From contig ML133383.1 in the NCBI GenBank assembly GCA_003864495.1, positions 1 to 64,000 on the forward strand: DNA of 64,000 nucleotides, given 5' to 3'. This stretch comes from Nemopilema nomurai. Its lineage: Eukaryota > Cnidaria > Scyphozoa > Rhizostomeae > Rhizostomatidae. Numbering within the stretch: the first letter of the stretch is position 1; each line of letters starts with the position of its first letter. The notes under the pieces were generated by a model, which was not told the DNA's origin, did no database searches, and was given only the letters and a program-made list of their open reading frames with translations. This document shows, piece after piece, positions 38,101-51,000 of this stretch. The translations under genes were made by a program, and so were the position numbers.

Positions 38101-41100
38101 TCTTTCCAGTACTTTGTTCAAATGAATAAGATTGTGGATTATCCAAGATTTCACCACAGAGGCTTCCTAATCGACACTTCAAGACATTTTATTGCACTGC
38201 CTATCATTTTGAAGTTTGTGGTATGTGTTAAATGTATATAATATTTCTTTTTGTTGTACATCTAACCATTCAACTCAGTTTGGGTGAGTATTCAACATCT
38301 AACCCTCATTTTAATGTCTAACCCTCACTTGGACAAGAAGATGTTAAAAGAATGATAGTATAAAAAAAAAATAAAGTGTTAATTTTACAACTGAGCAACA
38401 AGATATTACAGGCTGATAGTTAATAGAAATGGTTAAAATTTTCTGATAAGTAGTAGGAAAAGAAAACAATCTTTTGAAGATAAAATTTTGCAAATATGCT
38501 GCATATAGATATTAGTTTGTCATGTGCACCTTCTTTCATCATGTGTACCTTCTTTCGTCATGTGCACCTTATTTCATCATGTGCACCTTCTTTCGTCATG
38601 TGCACCTTATTTTGTCATGTGTACCTTCTTTCGTCATGTGCACCTAATTTCATCATGTGCACCTTCTTTCGTCATGTGCACCTTATTTCGTCAAGGGTGC
38701 TTCCCAAGTTATTTTTGCAACTTTTTCAAGTGTATCCCAAAATTTTCCCTTATAGTTATTTGTTCACACAATCCTTTTCTCAGTTTAGTAGATCATCTTC
38801 TCTTTTAACCTGTCATTTCTCTTTATAGGATGCTATGGCATACAGTAAGTTCAATGTTCTTCACTGGCATATTGTTGACAACCAAGCGTTTCCATTTGTG
38901 AGTGAAGTTTTTCCATCTCTTCATGGCCAAGTAAGTGAAAATTTTTAAAGCTTTGAGGTTTTTAATTTTCATTTCATGAGAATCAATTTTATTCTGTACC
39001 TGTTTATGGTATATCCGATCTATTTTTTATTTATTCTACCTGCTCCCTAATTTTTACATTATTTTCAATTTGCCATGACCAAGACAAGGATGTTATAAAA
39101 ATATTTTGTTCATACATTTCAATCGTTGCTGTGTGACAAAATTTCTTAAGATGCCCTGATCCTGAACCTTTTTTAACTGATAGGCTGAAAGAAGTGATTT
39201 CTCTCTCTAATTCGTTATTTGGACACACATTTATTTGTTATTTATTGGTTAGTTATGGCTAAAATAAGTTCATCATGGCAATGTAATACAGGTTTCCTTT
39301 GAGCTTGTATAAAATTCCCCTCGTATTTCTGGTTCTAAATGAACATTGCCATCACTTCAAAAACTCTGCTTTCCTCCTACTTCTATCTTACTAAAATATG
39401 CCTTGCTTTTGCGTTTCAGGGTGCATGGAACAACAAAACCCACATCTATACACCAGATGATGTTCAAACTGTTATTCAGTATGCTGCAAATAGAGGTATC
39501 CGCGTCATGCCTGAATTTGATACCCCAGTAAGTACTTAAAACAAGTGTGTTTTTCGGAAACCACACATAATCTTTATGCTGTTACATATCAAAATTTTGT
39601 TATTGTTTTCTTTATTGAAATGCTATCAACTGTTTCAGTAGAGAAAAAATCTCCTCACCACTCTTATCTAGATTTTAATCTATATGTATATGTTTTTCTC
39701 GCTTTTAGGGGCACACTCTTTCTTGGTACAGCATTCCAAATTTGCTCACAAAATGTTATAGTGGCTCAAAACCTGATGGGTATAGTGAATTTGATCATTT
39801 ATATTCGAATTTGCATTGTCAGGACCAAAGACTTATTCTAGCAGAAGATTTTTTATAATTTTTTCTTAGAAATTTCAAGGCACAGGTAGATTATCTCATA
39901 GTATTTTAGATGGATTGTATTCTGTAAATGCTTTTGATTTTTACCCTCCTTCTTGAAAGACATACTTAAAAACTGGAAAATGAAGACGAAAGTTTTCCAA
40001 AGCCATGTGTTAAAAAAGGCTTTGTTTTACAAATTTTATAATATATAGCAAAACTTCACATGATTTTTTTGTTGCTATTGCAGAAGTCTTGGACCTATTG
40101 ATCCAACAATTGATGCAAATTATGATTTCCTGAAGAACTTTTTTACTGAAATTGCAAAAGTATTCCCTGACTATTACATGCATCTTGGAGGTGATGAAGT
40201 ATCTTTTTATTGTTGGTAAGTAGGCATTCTGGAAAATTTTTATACTTTTCAATATGTGGCAAAGTTTATTAGGTTTGTGATTTTTTTAACCAAGCTGCAA
40301 GTTCTTGTGCTTTCCAGTTAATACTAATTTTAGTCCAATTGTTATTATTTATAAGTTATTTGGTTTTCATGGTATTCAAATATCCATATCACCTTGATAT
40401 GCTGCTCTTATTAAATATGCTACGGTGCGCAGATAAATACAGTTATGAAGGGAGAACAAAAAATAATAATAAATAGAGGAAAATCAAATGCCACAAGAAT
40501 TAGAAAATAAACTGAGGTGAATGCTGAATTTTATTATGACTTGAAGGCATTGACAAGGAGCCAACCAATTAGGTAGGCTGCTTTAACAAAAACCAAATTT
40601 ATGTACAATAAATTCCAAATGATTAGTAGAAGATGCTTCTCAAACATGGCTACCTATAATTTATCAATGTTGAATTTGTTTTTAATCAGTAGCATTATCT
40701 GGTTTCATGCACTTTTGCCAACCATCTTTTATTGGTTAGTTGTGAGGCAGAGACATCACTTTGCAATTGACTCTTAGGCAAACCAACCCGAACATAAAGA
40801 AGTGGATGGATGGCCATGGCATCAAAAACTACTCCGCCCTTGAACAATTTTATGAGCAAAAGTAAGTGCTGAATCGTCGAAATTAGTTGGTTAGTTAGTC
40901 ATCTGGTTTTGTGTAAGGATTCAGTTACTTCCTATGTTGCAATGATAAGACTACGAGGCAAATGGTTGTTAATTCAGTTCATGCACAAATATTACGAGAA
41001 AGCTGCTAAGTGTTAAGTGTTCAGTATCTTCCAGGCACCCATCTTAAGTAAGCGCCCATTTGAATAAACGCCCATTTGAATAAACGCCCTTCTTCAATAA

Positions 41101-43347
41101 GCACAGAAGTATTGTGTCGAAAGTATTTATATTGTATTTTATTGAAAGTATTGTATTTGGTTTACAAAGTTTTTCTTTAAGAAGGTTATTGTAATTCAAG
41201 TAACTGTTAAGAGCCGTTCATAGCAAGAACCAGGTGACGTAATGTCTATTTCTGCTGTGGACGGGACAGAATATTGCACTTTGTTTTATCCTTTTTGACA
41301 GTGGTATAAAAAGCACGTTTTTGTAAATGCGCAAAGCTTCACTGTGAGTTGTTGTGTTTCGTTGCGTTTTGAATTAGCATGGCCCGCCTAAGCCACTCAG
41401 TTCGGAGATGCGATGAAATTCACAAGCGAAACCCCCTTTCCGTTCCAGGTTGATTGATATTATCGATGGTCTTAAAAAAGGATACGTCATCTGGCAAGAG
41501 GTTATTGATAACGGAGTCAAGGTACAATCGTATGATTAGCTTGCAAAGCTTGAATATCGTATCCGATAGACCCCCTTTTTAGAGTCTGTTTAATTTGATC
41601 TGTTTAGGCAAGTGGACATTGAATGGCCATCTTAAACGTGCTTGGCATTTTATGTTGATTAAAAAAACCTTTGTGCACGGCTTTCGGAAATGTTTGTAAA
41701 GGCTAAGCCTAATGGTGTGCCTAGGCCTGATAAATCTGCTGTGTAACATCTTTAATTTAATACGTTCACTGGTTCATCGCCTGTCTTAATTCGTTTCTAC
41801 CCCTTTTCACCTTCTGTTGTCCTTTGCGTTTCAGGTCAAGCAAGACACTATAGTTAACATATGGAAGGGAGGCTGGCAGAACGAGATGGCCAAGGTTACA
41901 GCACAGGGGTACAGAGCAATCTTGTCGTCATGTTGGTATCTGAACTATATATCGTATGGACCCGACTGGCCTAATGTGAGTTGTCTTCACCTTTTGTAAC
42001 TGTTTTCTATCCTGCTGAGTTAACCATTTAATCATATAATATTGAGTGTCACTAGGTTTGTATGTTCTACTTGATACGAATAATGAAGTTCTGATATGAA
42101 AAATGCTCAACTTGTGTTTGACCCGAAGTGAATATGCTTGTCAAAGTATCTGCACAAACAAAGCCAGATGGTTCTTTGTCATTGACACTATTTTACTGGG
42201 GTTTTCCCTGTCCCCCGTCCATTGTTGTTATCTGGTACTAATGGGCATACACACTAACTTTTTTCGGGGGGCTACACTCCATGCCTAACGGAAAGTATTG
42301 GCTTCAGCTGTTTCTCTAGAGAATCAACCGAGTTGGTTCTAGAACCTGGCCGTAACCTTGTCCCTTTCCATTTTAGTACTATAAATGTGATCCACAAGAT
42401 TTCACCGGAACACAGGAGCAAAAGGATTTGGTCATTGGTGGGACTGGTTGCATGTGGGGCGAATGGGTGGACGGAACAAACCTGTTATCAAGAACTTGGT
42501 ATGATTGTTTTGGCTTTTATAATTCTTTGATTAATGTCCCGCTGAATGACATACAACGTTCTTGCTTGTATGGTTCATTTTTGTTGGTTTAAAAAATAAT
42601 CTTGTGACATGTTGATATATCTCTTAGTAGTTGAAAACGGCTTTGAAGTTTGGTAGCATACAATTTTTAACAGTTTTCAAATTTATAAGAAAAGTCAATA
42701 TAATGTTATGTCAAAACTACATTAATCAAATGACTTTTCCACATTCTGCTTCAAGATTCTTTAGGCCACCAAAAATATGTTTCTTGACATTTCCTAACTC
42801 TTTCTCGCGTTTGCCTAAATGAGATGTTTCAAGTCTATTGAATCTCTTTTTTTCCTGCTCAAACTATCTTTGCTGTTACTCGTACCCTTGAAGGGGTGGC
42901 GCTATTTACTATCTTATTCACTGCTTTTGTCTTCCTGGTGTTTGCTCGTTCTTTCCTTTCCTTGTGTCCATCTGCTTCTTTTCTTGAGCCAAAATGATAC
43001 TGAACCAAGAGGGTCAGTAGACGAAATGATTCTACATGCAAGTGTCATCGTGAGTGGCAACACTGCAAAGCTTTGCGAATCCTAAATACCATCCTTCATC
43101 TGGCCCTTGTAACATGAATAGCACCAGCATACACGCTTACTTGCTGTGTGTCACTTACTCTTCGTGGCTAACGAAACATCTGCTCCATTTGATCTTTAGG
43201 GGCCGAGCCCTGGCCATTGGTGAGCGGCTCTGGAGCAGCAAGGATACAAACGACGCCAAGGAGGCTGAAGGCCGAATCTGGGAGCACAGATGCAGATATC
43301 TCAGGCACTTACTCCTTCGTCGTTCTTTTTTTACCTCATTTTATTAG
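35123..43347 (+). CDS. Beta-hexosaminidase (GH20), tandem copy A, altered 3' end
   Basis: Exons: 35123-35510, 37118-37183, 37507-37553, 38110-38220, 38829-38930, 39420-39527, 39709-39779, 40084-40215, 40778-40861, 41449-41521, 41835-41975, 42377-42498, 43200 onward. Lysosomal hexosaminidases remove terminal GlcNAc/GalNAc from glycans and glycolipids. The product has a signal peptide, an N-terminal GH20b-type domain ([14 protein letters not shown]), then the catalytic barrel: [28 protein letters not shown] with the Asp-Glu pair, [18 protein letters not shown] and [10 protein letters not shown]. Apart from VDN replacing VDD, active-site residues look intact. The last recognised exon ends RCRYL; where copy B has AG|GT this copy has AG|GCACTT, so either the exon reads through to a stop at 43345-43347 (530 residues) or a GC donor joins the remnant at 43400-43445. 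The normal C-terminal Cys-containing segment is missing either way. Confidence 0.88.
38521..38697 (+). repeat. Tandem repeat, 19-bp unit x about 9, in hexosaminidase A intron 4
   Basis: Units follow CATGTGCACCTTCTTTCGT with C/T, C/A and G/A variants. The array lies about 130 bases before the acceptor of exon 5. Short ORFs across it are repeat artefacts. Confidence 0.9.
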
Positions 43348-43399
43348 ATACAATGCAATCTATCGTTGATTTTTGTAAATATTCTCGTTGTCTTTGCAG

Positions 43400-43445
43400 C
43401 AGGCGCATTTTGAAAAATGGGTTGCAACATAAATATGTTGCGTAG
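43400..43445 (+). pseudogene. Possible decayed terminal exon of hexosaminidase A
   Basis: A good acceptor (TCTTTGCAG) precedes a 46-base frame that, joined to the AG left by the previous exon, reads S-R-R-I-L-K-N-G... to a TAG. The position and the opening S-R-x-I resemble the last exon of copy B (S-R-G-I-P), but the Cys and Glu-Trp of that exon are absent. Its use would need a GC donor at 43305. The homology is suggestive only. Confidence 0.35.
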
Positions 43446-44422
43446 TGAAATAGTGTAGTGAAATAGTTAGTGTGTAGTGAAATAGTTTTTACGAGTTTTG
43501 AATGAGCTGCGTTTTACTAATGTGATATTTGTATTATTATCACGTTTTCTGAAATATGGGGTTGCGATTTGATAAAGGTAAGATATTTTCAAAGGGCTTT
43601 GTGCTGGCCAATTTTGATATTCAAATGAAGGCAGACTAAGTCGCCGCAAATATAAGGCTTTTCTTACGAAATTAAATGCGCAGCTGTTATCTAATATCTG
43701 GGTATTTGCACAGTGCCAGCATCTGTGTAAACTCTCAAGTTTTCTGTCATCTGCGGTTTTATTGATCGACGCTCCGAAGAATTGCTGGCTCAAGGTGCGC
43801 ATCATCTCTATCCGAATATTAGTTTTAATTATCAAATTGCGGAATTGTCAAATGAAGCTTCGATGATCCCTTATTACCTGCAGTGCTGGTTATTCTTCAT
43901 TTGAGATGGGCATCTTCATTCGTAGATATCTTCTCTAAAAAATGCTCGAGTGCTTTTGATTTTCATATTTGGTCGAAGATTGAAATGAGACTTTCCTATA
44001 CAGAGACAAACCTATACATTAATCCTTTGGTTGTGCGGTAACATAGAACCATAGCGATGATCCGGATATTAAGCCTGCTTTTTACCAGTTATAGCAATCA
44101 TAAGAATATTGATATTTATTTTTCATTTTGCATCAAAAGGATTTTCCTTCCTAAAAATTCTTCTGTCGTTCTAAAATCCGAAAAAAAAGAACATTGGCTT
44201 GTTAGACTCAAAGTATTTGCTTAGTTGCAAATAAAAGCTGTTAGGGGCTGTTTACAATGTTACCAGCATTGTTTGAGAAGGCCATTTTGATATTGATTTT
44301 GCATAAAGGGTTTAAATAATCGTGATCCTTCTCTATTTCTCGTTACGCGTCGTAGAGCGTGGTACAGGCTGCTTCATATAACTGCCAAACGTCTATTGGT
44401 TTCAAAGCGGGGGCCACCGACT
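43446..44422. other. Region between hexosaminidase A and the GPCR
   Basis: No gene recognised. It opens with short repeats of GTAGTGAAATAGT at about 43442-43487. The rest is AT-rich sequence without family-like ORFs and probably contains the 3' UTR of hexosaminidase A and the GPCR promoter. Confidence 0.4.
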
Positions 44423-45292
44423 ATGAACAGTCTCAACACAACTACACTTCTTAACAGTAGTGTCCAAGGGCATAATGACGTCACAGACAAGGGCATATTC
44501 TACCAGTGGAGTCCGTCTGTTATCGTATGGCTCTGCCTGGGCCTTCTGGGGCTCACTCTTAACATCGCTGAGACCGTGGCCTTAAGGTGCAAGGTTCAAA
44601 GGTCGACTGCATTCTCTCTTATACTGGTGTCCCTCAGTGTTGCCGATCTGCTGGCTTGCGCCACCTACGTGCTTTACGCCATCACCTTTCTGTCCACCTA
44701 CTCTAGCGGTGTCATGGTGCACCCGGTGTTCGAAGCTGTCCGAATATTGTCCCAGAAATTGATATTCTGTTTCCTCGTGGTTTCCTGTCTTCATGTCGTC
44801 ATGATCGCCGTACAACGGCTTTGTGCTGCAAGGTTCCCCTTTTCATTCGCCAATCTCTTCTCCACGAAACGATGCCTCGTATCCACCGCTGTTGCTTGGA
44901 CCATTGCCATCTCGTATGCTGTTCTCAACGCATACTACGATGTGATCAAGGCTGTTTCGTGCTATCTGGTTTTCGTCGTTGGCGCCATGTTGATTTCTGT
45001 TTACTGTGTTGTTATCTGCCAGACCGCTGCCAAATCCAGCGCTTTTAGGAGTAACCTTGACGACGGACGTAAACATAGCAAGCGCGTTCTACTCCATTCC
45101 ATATTTGTTGCCACCGTTTTCATTGCATGTCACTTTCCGTATGCAATTAGCTTTTTGCTCTTCGCCAGTAATCGACGATTGTTGCGGTATACCTATGGCC
45201 TTTTCCAGCTTAGGCCCATAATCGACCCGTTCATATACTTCTTTGTACATCGAAAGAACAACAGGGTTTCAAGGGTCGTATCGTGCAAGTGA
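44423..45292 (+). CDS. Single-exon class A (rhodopsin-like) GPCR, orphan
   Basis: An intronless frame of 289 residues. I chose the ATG at 44423 because the upstream in-frame codons lack an ATG. The N-terminus is short with NTT and NSS glycosylation sites. Seven hydrophobic helices follow: TM1 with the conserved Asn (GLTLNIAE), TM2 with LSVADLL (D2.50), TM3 ending QRLCAARFP in place of D/E-R-Y, TM4 with the conserved Trp (VAWTIAI), TM5, TM6 containing CHFPY in place of CWxP, and TM7 PIIDPFIYFF (DPxxY). Extracellular loop 2 is very short and the usual TM3/ECL2 disulphide cysteines are not evident. Short ECL2 plus DPxxY are seen in melanocortin-like/MECA receptors, so that is my best guess, but the ligand is unknown. 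It sits between the two hexosaminidase copies. Intronless receptors often arise by retroposition or tandem expansion. Confidence 0.85.
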   Translation: MNSLNTTTLLNSSVQGHNDVTDKGIFYQWSPSVIVWLCLGLLGLTLNIAETVALRCKVQRSTAFSLILVSLSVADLLACATYVLYAITFLSTYSSGVMVHPVFEAVRILSQKLIFCFLVVSCLHVVMIAVQRLCAARFPFSFANLFSTKRCLVSTAVAWTIAISYAVLNAYYDVIKAVSCYLVFVVGAMLISVYCVVICQTAAKSSAFRSNLDDGRKHSKRVLLHSIFVATVFIACHFPYAISFLLFASNRRLLRYTYGLFQLRPIIDPFIYFFVHRKNNRVSRVVSCK

Positions 45293-48012
45293 CGTCAGCA
45301 GTGGCGTTAGATGTTTTCTCACAGAACTCAGCATTCCTTGCGATCAGTGACCAACTGGAAATTTTTTTAAGTCGATAGAATGATGCCTAGCGCCCAAGCA
45401 CTATCGTAGGAGCAGTGATTGTGAATCTGTTTGTCTGCGCGATTTTCAGTGTCAGTTGAAACTCGCTACCAGCTCTTGAGTCGTTGGCCAATGCAGCCTA
45501 GGAGATAGTAACAGAGGACAGTTCAGTTTGCCTGGAAGAAATTTTATGCCAGATATTGAAGAACTGAAGACTGAAAAAAATTTACTGTAAAATGCTGTTG
45601 CTAATTTATCCAGATTCTTATTTAATTTATCACATTATGGTGTAGGATTTAGAAGAAATGGGTAAAGGTTAAAGAATTAGATGATAGAACCCATTTATGA
45701 TTGAAGATGTCAATAAGCGAGCAGTTAGTTTAGTTAATATTTTATTCATTTTGATTGATGTTGGTAATGTCAGTTAACTACATTCATTAGGTATCTACAT
45801 TAAACGAGTTTAAAAATTTAATCCTAGGAGAGGGATTCAAGCAGAGAACGTGGTGCAAAGTCAGTACTGCCTTCACGAATGGAGAAACCCACGTGGTTAA
45901 AACCAAAAGGCACGTGACGATGCTGTATCGATCTTGAACAACTGGCAATCGGCCTTACATAAAATAATTGTGCGGTCATTTCATCTATGGACAATCAACT
46001 CTAACTTGTTATTGTGTTGATGAGAGTATTTAATTGCGTGAATTATGGCTCAGTTTGGATATAATTTTTTACTTACCGAAGGATGTAACTGCATACTGAC
46101 TAAAACGAAGGGAATGTACACTTATTTCTTGATTTTGATATTAATTAAAAACTAGCAAACTGGTGGAATTTCTTTGGTGTATTCTTATTAGCACGTCCTA
46201 CTGGTAATATGATAAGCGACGCGAAAGTCCCTCGTGATAACATTCTCGTTGAATTAAGGAAAAATCGACTTGATAATTTTTTCTTAATTTTTGTCTTTAC
46301 ATTTTATAACGTTAAAACGCAAAAAAGTCCTTGTTAAGTTACCATAAGAAACAGTCAAGCTGTACTCAGAAACCATCACGTTTATTTTTATCTAGATGAA
46401 AGGCATTCATTCGTGCTGAGTTAATTTTGTCTGTCAAAATCACGTTGAGTTGAAATCATGACGAAAACAATTATTGTTTCTATTCATGACTAGAAACAAT
46501 CAAATTGGTTTTCAGTCACTCTATTAAACAAATGTAAGGGAGTTTAAAGGGAGTCAGACAAAATCACGTTGATTTTAATTATGATCAGAATCACAATCAG
46601 AAACAATCTATGGTCTGTTTGAAAAACAATAGTACACGACATTGATCGAACTGGCAAATAGTTGATTTTGATCCTCAACTTGAAATCCCTGAAAAATCTG
46701 CTCTGAAATAGCCTATTATTGTTTTTCACTTTTATCAACTTATCACTAAATATCTACTGTTGCAGTTTTTATGTTTCAGTTGGGGCATCTAGGAGTCCAT
46801 TCACTGATACTTCTATCTAGGCATAGTTAAGTCGGCCTCGGATCCATCCTGCTTACCCTATAGGTAGTTATTATCGTTTTGTTATTCGCTGTCTCTTTTA
46901 ACTGATGCGGAGGTCTCTTCTCTGTTTTCACCTGAAGAACCCCCTTAACGTGTTCCGCCACCCCGTTTGAAAAGCAAAGCTTCCCTAACCAAAACCATAT
47001 GACTTTTGAACATAAGGAAACTCTAGTTTTTTACTTTTGAACATAAGTTGAATTATTTTTATGTTTAATTCACTGACAAGCCAATGGCTCATATTTCAAC
47101 CCTTTTAAATTAATTTCCACAGAGAAAGACTTAAATTTAATTGTAAAACATTTAACCTATTAATATCCTGTAAACTATTTGCATTGTCAGTATAATTTGG
47201 CACCAGTTCTGTGCTGGTTTCTAATTTTTAGTTAAGAAGACCCACACATTGAATTTAATGTCCTGCTTTCGAGGACCTTCGAGGACTCGTTGCTAATGGA
47301 ATTTAAAATTTTTTGGATGAAAGGCTTGCAGTTGGAAATATAGAATCTCCAATGAAAATACCTTGGTGGAGATGATTAGTTTTCCAATGGGTGCATGAGA
47401 ATATTTGGCTGCATTCAATTCGATTGTTGACTAAATAATTAAAAGCGAAGCCTTCAAGGTATATTTTAGTTGTCTTGCAAGAGAGAAGAGCTCATTGCCA
47501 ACACACCCTTTGGTGTGGGACACGGTTTATCTCCTCGCTTTTATCTTCGATTCCGCTGCCTCAATTATCCTTTTTATTAGCTTAATCGTTTAGTCAGATA
47601 GGAAGAATTCCTGGATGCCACAAGACAGGTTGTCCCAACTGAATGTAGCCAAAAGCGGAATCACAGGTTATGTCGACTGAGCTGTTGTGCTCACTGGTTG
47701 CTTAGGTTTTTGTCATGCGTGCATGGTTCGAAGCAAATGCGGCGGTGTGCTAGTTTGTAGGCCGTTGCTCGTGTTTCCAGTGAGTCGACCTCCTTTGTTC
47801 ACGAAAAAGGCCTATGCGAATCGGTACTCACTGAAACACTGGATGCGAAAGGACAGGGAACTTTGTGCACAACCTAGCAATTGTTTATTTCGCGATCTCT
47901 TTGCTCGTGTGGACTGCAGTTTTGAAAATCAGAGCCATCCCTGGCTGGTGGACTTATTAGCAAAACACACTAACTTGGTTGCTAGTGTAGGCGAAATACA
48001 GTGATATACGCG
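45293..48012. other. Region between the GPCR and hexosaminidase B
   Basis: No gene recognised. An imperfect repeat of CAAAATCACGTTGA occurs at about 46436-46449 and 46559-46572. An open frame at 47687-48004 directly precedes and slightly overlaps the hexosaminidase B leader region. It lacks conserved features and is more likely 5' flank. Confidence 0.45.
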
Positions 48013-51000
48013 ATGGTACTTGGAAGATTGCTTGATGCCACATTGCTTGTTGGGCTTCTCTGCTCCTTCGGATTGGTTCAAGGTGCATCGCAGAAGAAGT
48101 CTGACCAACCGACTTTATCAGAGCCTTTTCAAGAGGAAGTCGACGAGTTTGATCAACAAAAACGCACAACAAAACTCAAGTACGGCAGCCTAGAACACAC
48201 ACCGCTAGACGATAATTACGTCAAAGGCTCAATCTGGCCCAAGCCCCAAGAAGAGCAGCGCGGAGATGAATACTATTACGTTGATCATGTCAATTTCAAG
48301 TTTTCAGTCAAAGGAAAAGGGAAAGAGTCATCCGTCGTGAAATCGGCGCTGAAACGATACAAGGAGCTGTTTTTCCCAAAGATGGAAGGAGAGCAAGCGA
48401 CTGGAACTGTTATTCAAGAGTTGGCTATCAACGTGAAGAGTGATAAAGAGGTTCTTGATATCAATATGGATGAATCTTGTAAGTGCAATGATACCCTGTT
48501 ATGGAAACCGCAGTAACAAGATAAATCTTGCTCAACACAGATATGCCTGCATTTATTCTAAGCAAGATGTAAGAACGTGAAAATTATGTAAATATAGCAG
48601 CAAAAAGATAGAATTAAGCTTTTCATTGAAGGTAGAGAAATGCTTTCTCTGCCCCCATTGCTTCTCTGCAACAATCGTCACTAGCTGACGTCTAACATCG
48701 ATTATCTGTTAGGCTAACTTGGATTGTGAGTTTATGCTATCCGTTTTCTTTTCAGCTCTTTCAGTTGAACAGAAAACTCAACTATTAAAATAGATTTGAA
48801 ACAGTTGCTTGCAGGATAGAATTATCCCCAGTTAGATGTTTAAGTTCATTAGCTCAAGTAGTTGTTTTTTGTGGTCATTAATGCCTTGGAAAGAGTTGCA
48901 GGTGCGATATCAAAATGGCCCTGGAAAGGTGAAAGCGCTTCAAAAGAAGCACACATGGGTAGAAAAGCCACCTTATTATGAAACACAAATTTATTTTACT
49001 AAACACCATTTTACACCTGTTTATAGACGAACTCTCAGTTGAAGCGCCTACCTCCCGCCTAACTGCCAATACTACTTGGGGCATTCTTAGGGGTAAGTAT
49101 TTCAAAATCATTCTTTAGTTCGTTGAAATGTCCAAACATTACTTTTTTCGAATGAACCTTTTTTCATGTCCGTACCTTGTTGTCATCCAATCTCTTGTCT
49201 GCTGCATGCTATGATATCTGCTTCACTTCTTACAAAAATACTCCGCTTTTCTCTCGCGGAAGTAAATTATTTATCTTGCACTAATTTTCGGAAAAGTAAT
49301 TTCCTGACCTTGTAGTTGAAATTTGTGCCCCGTAAAGACCCAAGCTTTATGTTTTTTGTCTGTTGTTTGTAGTTTTCTGGCTACTAAGTTTTTCGCTATA
49401 GAGATCTCTGTTTGTCAAATCTTTCACCAAATTTTTTACTTGTATAGTCTTTTCATTGTTTTTCAACCCAATTGCGTCACCAAGATTGCTAACATTGTCT
49501 AAGGACGCATGCAAATGCTATTTGTTGTTGAACGCTGTTACTCACTCTGTGAGTCCACAACATGTTCCATGACTCCAAGAATATTCAATTTCGTCCCTTT
49601 CAGGTCTTGAGACATTCAGCCAAATCATCTACATAAATAAGAATAACAAGGTAGCTATTTATTAATCATTTCGTTGATTAATTCGATTCCTTCATAAATG
49701 GTCTCAATTTCCAGTTTTCTCTTTCATTTTTTAAAAACGTTGGTGATTGCTGATTTTGTAATATGTGCCAACTTCCGAACTTTAGACCTATTGAGTTTTT
49801 GGTATGACTGTTTTGTATAATCTTTTTAGAGGTTTTGTTATCGTGACAATTTCCTTGTCTACGCAGATTCCTATTGTAAAGTCATCATTTTTTAATAAAG
49901 AACCTTATTTTATATAGTTTTCTCCTATTTGCTACCGTTTGGTAAATAACAAGTATGTCAACAGTTCTCTTGGCAAGCACAAAATAGTTAACTTTCATTC
50001 ATCTCCAGTGCGAAATCGAATGATTCTAATCAATCCTGTTCTCATGTCTTCATGTAATCATTTTGTTTTGCTTACCATTTTAGTTACAGATTAGAAGCCG
50101 CCTAATGCTAGCTCTTTGATTGGTCAATTTTCAGCAGTGTCAGTATAGGCGTTGGATTAAGCTAGTGATTCTTCCTTACGAATTGACTTCTGTCTTTGCA
50201 GTATTTGGCTCGAAAAACCACCGTAAAAGACTGGCCAAGATTCAAGCATCGTGGATTCCTAATTGACACCTCGCGTCATTACTTGCCAATTAGGACAATA
50301 TTCAAGTTCCTTGTGAGTCTTCTGTCTCTTACTATAATACTTCGTTATATTCCAAAATAGCATGCATACAGTACGATACAATCTCTACGGTTATTATGAA
50401 CACTGAATACTAAATTCGAAGTGATTTGTGGACTAACGAACACATATCGTTGATGTGACCAAAATTGTTCTTAGCGTTATTCCAGGACCACACTTGTTAT
50501 GAGGTGCAAAACTTCTGATTTCATCACGTTTTTTTTGCCCCGAAACCATTTTTGCTCAAATATGATGACTTTCCTCAACATTGCTTTTCATTTCAGGATG
50601 CTATGGCATATAGCAAATTTAATGTTCTTCACTGGCATATTGTGGACGACCCAGCATTCCCGTATGTTAGTAAAAAGTTCCCACAATTGAGTTTGAAGGT
50701 GAGTAGTTACCAATCCTATTTTGCTGTGAAAAGAGTCTGTTTTATCCAAATATATCAAATTTGTTATGAAGTAAATATGTGGAGGGTAGGATTGTTCTTA
50801 ATTTTTTTGAAGCATTGTTGAGATATAAGCAAATGAAATCGAAGCAAAAATTTGACGATAGGACAAGAGCCATTGGGTGTCAAGTGTTAGTAGAACGATC
50901 TCATAGTTTATTCGCAGCTCTGGTCATACCTAAGTTGTTCTAATGCAGTAAGAAGATTCACTTTTATTGTTCGGTGAAGCGGTGTTTTCTTTAAAAATGT

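Noticed and set aside
44582..45221. Other-frame ORFs inside the GPCR
   Set aside because: They overlap the 289-residue receptor frame and lack features of their own.
47687..48004. 105-residue ORF just before hexosaminidase B
   Set aside because: No family features; it ends within the leader of the hexosaminidase gene and fits 5' flank better.
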